From Saprospiraceae bacterium (GTDB lineage: Bacteria; Bacteroidota; Bacteroidia; Chitinophagales; Saprospiraceae): 36,534 bases of DNA. The DNA lies in NCBI GenBank assembly GCA_023299965.1, contig JALZVN010000087.1, forward strand, positions 1-36,534, in the 5' to 3' direction. Of this stretch, positions 34,601 through 36,534 are shown piece by piece; position 1 is the stretch's first letter, and every line of letters starts with the position of its first letter. The position numbers were made by a program, and so were the translations under genes. The notes beneath the pieces were generated by a model that was given only the letters and a program-made list of their open reading frames with translations, ran no database searches and was not told the origin of the DNA.

Positions 34601-35293
34601 GCAGTAGTCGGCTTTTATCCAGCCAATGCCATAGATGGAGACATTACTGAGATCTATGAAGACGAGAAGCGCAAGAATGTAAAAGAACACCTTTTTCATT
34701 TAAGACAACAACGAAGGAAGGCCGCTTCAAAACCAAATATGAGTTTGGCAGATTTTGTAGCTCCTAAAGGAACAGGGGATGATTATATTGGAGCATTTGC
34801 CGTATCGGCAGGTCATGGTATAGAAAAGCACGTCAAAAAGTTTGAATCAGAAAACGACGACTACAGTGCGATTATGCTCAAAGCACTTGCAGACAGATTT
34901 GCAGAAGCAGCTGCGGAATACATGCACGCTAAAACCAGAAAAGAATTCTGGGGGTACGCCTCAGATGAATCACTAGATAATAATGCATTGATCAGTGAGA
35001 AATACAAAGGTATAAGACCAGCACCGGGATATCCCGCTTGTCCTGAACATACCGAAAAAGGGAAGCTTTGGGAGTTGCTGGATGCAGAAAAGGAGACAGG
35101 GATAAAGCTAACAGAAAGTTTTGCAATGTACCCTGCAGCATCTGTATCTGGCTGGTATTTTGCACATCCCGATACTAAATATTTTGGTCTTGGAAGCATA
35201 AGTGAAGACCAGGTGCAGGACTATGCAGATCGAAAAGGTTGGGATAAAGGGAAATCCGAAAAATGGCTAGCTCCTGTATTAAACTATAAATAG
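31610..35293 (+). CDS. metH: Cobalamin-dependent methionine synthase
   Basis: 1227 residues, full length for MetH. It transfers the methyl group of 5-methyltetrahydrofolate to homocysteine via methylcobalamin in the cytosol. The domains in order are: homocysteine-binding (about 1-330), with zinc ligands in GLNCALG and GGCCGTTPDH; pterin-binding (about 345-620), starting FINVGERTNVTGSKRFARLI; B12 cap and Rossmann domains (about 650-890), with the DVHDIGKN motif whose H757 is the lower cobalt ligand; and the C-terminal AdoMet-dependent reactivation domain (about 900-1227), with RPAPGYPACPEHTEK and SVSGWYFAHP. All catalytic landmarks are present. It stands as a single gene. It implies that the cell makes or imports B12. 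Confidence 0.97.
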   Translation: MKDKTSLIEEILRQRIMVLDGAMGTMVQRYKLDEKAFRGAHFENHTLDIQGNNDILSITQPEIIKEIHKEYLEAGADIIETNTFSGTSIAQTDYELQDQAYAINYESAKIAKEIAEEFTAKNPDKPRFVAGAFGPTNRTASMSPDVNDPGYRAVSFDELKNAYYEQAKGLLDGGVDIFLVETVFDTLNAKAALYAIDELMTDRNVTLPIMISGTITDASGRTLSGQTVEAFLISLSHIPLLSIGLNCALGAEEMRPYIEVLSKNAPNFISAYPNAGLPNEFGEYDQMASEMKTHIEDFASSGFVNIVGGCCGTTPDHIRAMAEAVSDLSPREKVEQKVYTQLSGLEPLDIRPETNFINVGERTNVTGSKRFARLIKEEKLSEALSVARQQVEAGAQVIDVNMDEGLLDSKNMMVKFLNLIMSEPDIAKLPIMIDSSKFDIIEAGLKCVQGKCIVNSISLKEGEEEFIRQATIVRRFGAAAVVMAFDEAGQADTKERKVEICTRAYKVLTEKVGFKPEDIIFDPNIFAVATGIEEHNNYAVNFIEATREIKLKCPGAKISGGVSNISFSFRGNNKVREAMHSAFLYHAIQAGMDMGIVNAGMIEVYEEIPKDLLNTVEDVLFNRSNDSTERLTDLAESYKNVGGKVVVKDIAWRESTVEERISYSLRKGITEFVDVDIEEARQKYPNPIDVIEGPLMDGMNIVGDLFGEGKMFLPQVVKSARVMKQAVAILTPYIEAQKGGVVAKGKILMATVKGDVHDIGKNIVGVVLGCNNYEIIDLGVMVPAKKIIDEAIKHNVDVIGLSGLITPSLDEMVYVASELERLGLNFPLIIGGATTSKTHTAVKVEPEYTNPCIHVLDASKSVGVVSNLLSKNEEAKVTYLQSIKDDYEKVRVQRNNRNVSKQYIAIEEARKNKYDIDWTAYDFPKPSFIGNKTFENIALDDLLPYLDWTPFFSSWQLAGKYPAILTDEIVGIEATKLFNDAKDMLNKIIAEKWISANAVVGFYPANAIDGDITEIYEDEKRKNVKEHLFHLRQQRRKAASKPNMSLADFVAPKGTGDDYIGAFAVSAGHGIEKHVKKFESENDDYSAIMLKALADRFAEAAAEYMHAKTRKEFWGYASDESLDNNALISEKYKGIRPAPGYPACPEHTEKGKLWELLDAEKETGIKLTESFAMYPAASVSGWYFAHPDTKYFGLGSISEDQVQDYADRKGWDKGKSEKWLAPVLNYK

Positions 35294-35337
35294 GGTAAAG
35301 GAATCTACATAAATTATCAAACTACATAATATAATGA

Positions 35338-35345
35338 TACATTTG
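35338..35345 (+). promoter_or_regulatory. Likely -7 box (TACATTTG) of the Wzz-type gene
   Basis: TACATTTG is a full match to TAnnTTTG, 23 bp before the ATG. It suggests separate transcription from metH. Confidence 0.4.
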
Positions 35346-35368
35346 CATACATAATATATATGTAGTGC

Positions 35369-36472
35369 ATGAACGACAATACTACACCTAAGGAAATACA
35401 GGAAAATTACGACGATGAAATATCGTTGAAAGAGCTCATTCTAAAGCTTCAAGAGTTTTGGAGTGAGATATGGAAATATTGGCGGACGGTTATTCTATTT
35501 TGTATTCCTTTTCTTGCTTTTTTCTTGTATAGTCACTTCAAACATATTAAGACCTATCAAGCTAACCTTACGTTTATGGTTAACGAGGATGAAGGAGGAG
35601 GTGGATTAGCATCTGTCTCTGGTGTACTTGGATCATTTGGTTTAGGGGGTGGAACTGGGGGTGAATATAACCTTGAAAAAATGCTTTCTTTATTGAAATC
35701 AAGGAAGATAATCCAAAAAGTCTTATTTGATACGCTTGTTCTTGATGGTCAAAAAGATTTTTATGCCAATCATTTAATACGTGCCGAGGAATTTAATGAA
35801 GATTGGTCTAAGTTAGATAGTGAAATAGATTTGAATAATTTTTTATTTTCTCATCCAGACATCAAAACATTTTCATTGTCTGAAAATACAGCCCTTAAAT
35901 ATATTCATACCCGATTAATTGGTAATGCAGAGCATGGAATTGTGAGTTTACTTAGTAGTAGTATTTCTGAAGCAACAGGTATTATGGAAATAGGTATTTC
36001 ATCTCGCAACGACCAATTGAGTATTGCTTTAACAGAAGTACTTTATAATAGATTGAGTGAGTTCTACATTGAAAAATCCATTGAAAAGCAATTAAATACC
36101 TATAAGATAATTTCTTCCAAATCAGATTCGCTTCAAGGTGAACTACGAGGTGCTGAATACGCTTTAGCTAACTTTAAGGATTCAAACCGAGGACTATACA
36201 ATAAAAAAGATCAGTTAGAAGAATTCAGACTAGAAGCTAAGGTGCAAATGTTAGGAGCTGCTTTTGTTAAAGTAGTGGAGCAAAAAGAAATAGCAGAATT
36301 CTCTTTAAATGATAAAACTCCTGTAGTTCAAATTATTGATTTGCCTATTTCTCCTATTGAGCCTTCAAAATCTTCCTTGATTAAAAAACTCATTATAGCC
36401 TGTCTTGTCGGCGGCTTTCTTAGTGCTATTTTCATAGTAGGTCGCAAGATAATAAGAGACGCATTAGTTTAG
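35369..36472 (+). CDS. Wzz/chain-length-determinant family protein (polysaccharide export co-polymerase)
   Basis: 367 residues. After a charged N-terminus (DEISLKELILKLQEF) comes a first membrane helix (about 40-58, TVILFCIPFLAFFLYSHF). A large periplasmic region follows, with a Gly-rich segment (about 75-100) and a coiled-coil-like stretch (about 225-300). The second membrane helix is near the C-terminus (LIIACLVGGFLSAIFIVG), preceded by the family's proline-rich PISPIEPSKSS. There is no tyrosine-kinase domain. It controls the chain length of O-antigen, capsule or exopolysaccharide. It may begin a polysaccharide cluster to the right, and manC at 13.6 kb could supply GDP-mannose to it. Confidence 0.9.
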   Translation: MNDNTTPKEIQENYDDEISLKELILKLQEFWSEIWKYWRTVILFCIPFLAFFLYSHFKHIKTYQANLTFMVNEDEGGGGLASVSGVLGSFGLGGGTGGEYNLEKMLSLLKSRKIIQKVLFDTLVLDGQKDFYANHLIRAEEFNEDWSKLDSEIDLNNFLFSHPDIKTFSLSENTALKYIHTRLIGNAEHGIVSLLSSSISEATGIMEIGISSRNDQLSIALTEVLYNRLSEFYIEKSIEKQLNTYKIISSKSDSLQGELRGAEYALANFKDSNRGLYNKKDQLEEFRLEAKVQMLGAAFVKVVEQKEIAEFSLNDKTPVVQIIDLPISPIEPSKSSLIKKLIIACLVGGFLSAIFIVGRKIIRDALV

Positions 36473-36534
36473 ATTTTAATAAGAGTAGAATCTTTAGTCA
36501 AAATCAATTTGGAATAACTGCAAGTATTGAGTAA

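Noticed and set aside
36473..36534. Possible further gene at the right edge
   Set aside because: Only 62 bp remain after the Wzz-type gene, with no start or recognisable coding; cannot be judged.

Overview
The window looks like a chromosomal segment of a Bacteroidota bacterium, probably from the Saprospiria/Saprospiraceae side of the phylum. That placement is an inference from gene content, not a marker-gene test. The signs are a giant repeat-rich surface protein with a gliding/type IX secretion (T9SS) C-terminal domain, a PorP/SprF-like protein, Bacteroidota-style lipoproteins, a sigma/FecR/TonB-receptor/DUF4249 cluster, a DUF1501-DUF1800 pair, A-rich start contexts and TAnnTTTG-type promoter boxes. 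The DNA is AT-rich.

Layout. (1) 1-8.4 kb: the 3' part of a very large secreted adhesin, whose 5' end is outside the window, then a PorP/SprF-like outer-membrane protein. (2) 9.0-15.3 kb: ordinary single genes, namely an M13 metallopeptidase lipoprotein, an SRAP/HMCES-type DNA-protein-crosslink protein, a 72-aa protein of unknown function, an FKBP prolyl isomerase lipoprotein, mannose-1-phosphate guanylyltransferase and a TerB-like small protein. (3) 15.4-20.9 kb, minus strand: a cell-surface signalling cluster running ECF sigma factor, FecR anti-sigma factor, STN-domain TonB receptor, DUF4249 lipoprotein. (4) 21.1-24.3 kb, minus strand: DUF1501 protein and DUF1800 protein; the DUF1800 gene is broken by a one-base frameshift. 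(5) 24.8-26.8 kb: a small metallopeptidase-like lipoprotein and an outer-membrane beta-barrel protein. (6) 27.1-30.6 kb: a ParA ATPase, a ribbon-helix-helix (RHH) partner and a gene-free tract of about 2.4 kb. (7) 30.8 kb to the end: Crp/Fnr regulator, full-length cobalamin-dependent methionine synthase (metH) and a Wzz-type chain-length protein that probably opens a polysaccharide locus.

The most interesting object is region 6. Downstream of parA-RHH, after a strong terminator, the gene-free tract holds 16 dispersed sites with the core GTAATAT or its reverse complement ATATTAC, about one per 160 bp. Their orientation is mostly + on the left and mostly - on the right, and the switch falls at a perfect palindrome GTAATATTAC at 29178-29187. 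A further copy lies 21 bp before the parA start. The RHH protein begins with a GRKRLNTLI peptide resembling the ParA-activating tip of true ParB proteins. I read this as a candidate chromosomal ParA/RHH partition or positioning system with a large bipolar centromere-like array. This is inferred from sequence only.

Second, four GC-rich intergenic elements (6417-6587, 8706-8890, 24427-24631, 25827-25973) belong to one structured repeat family. Their central hairpins change sequence while keeping base pairing.
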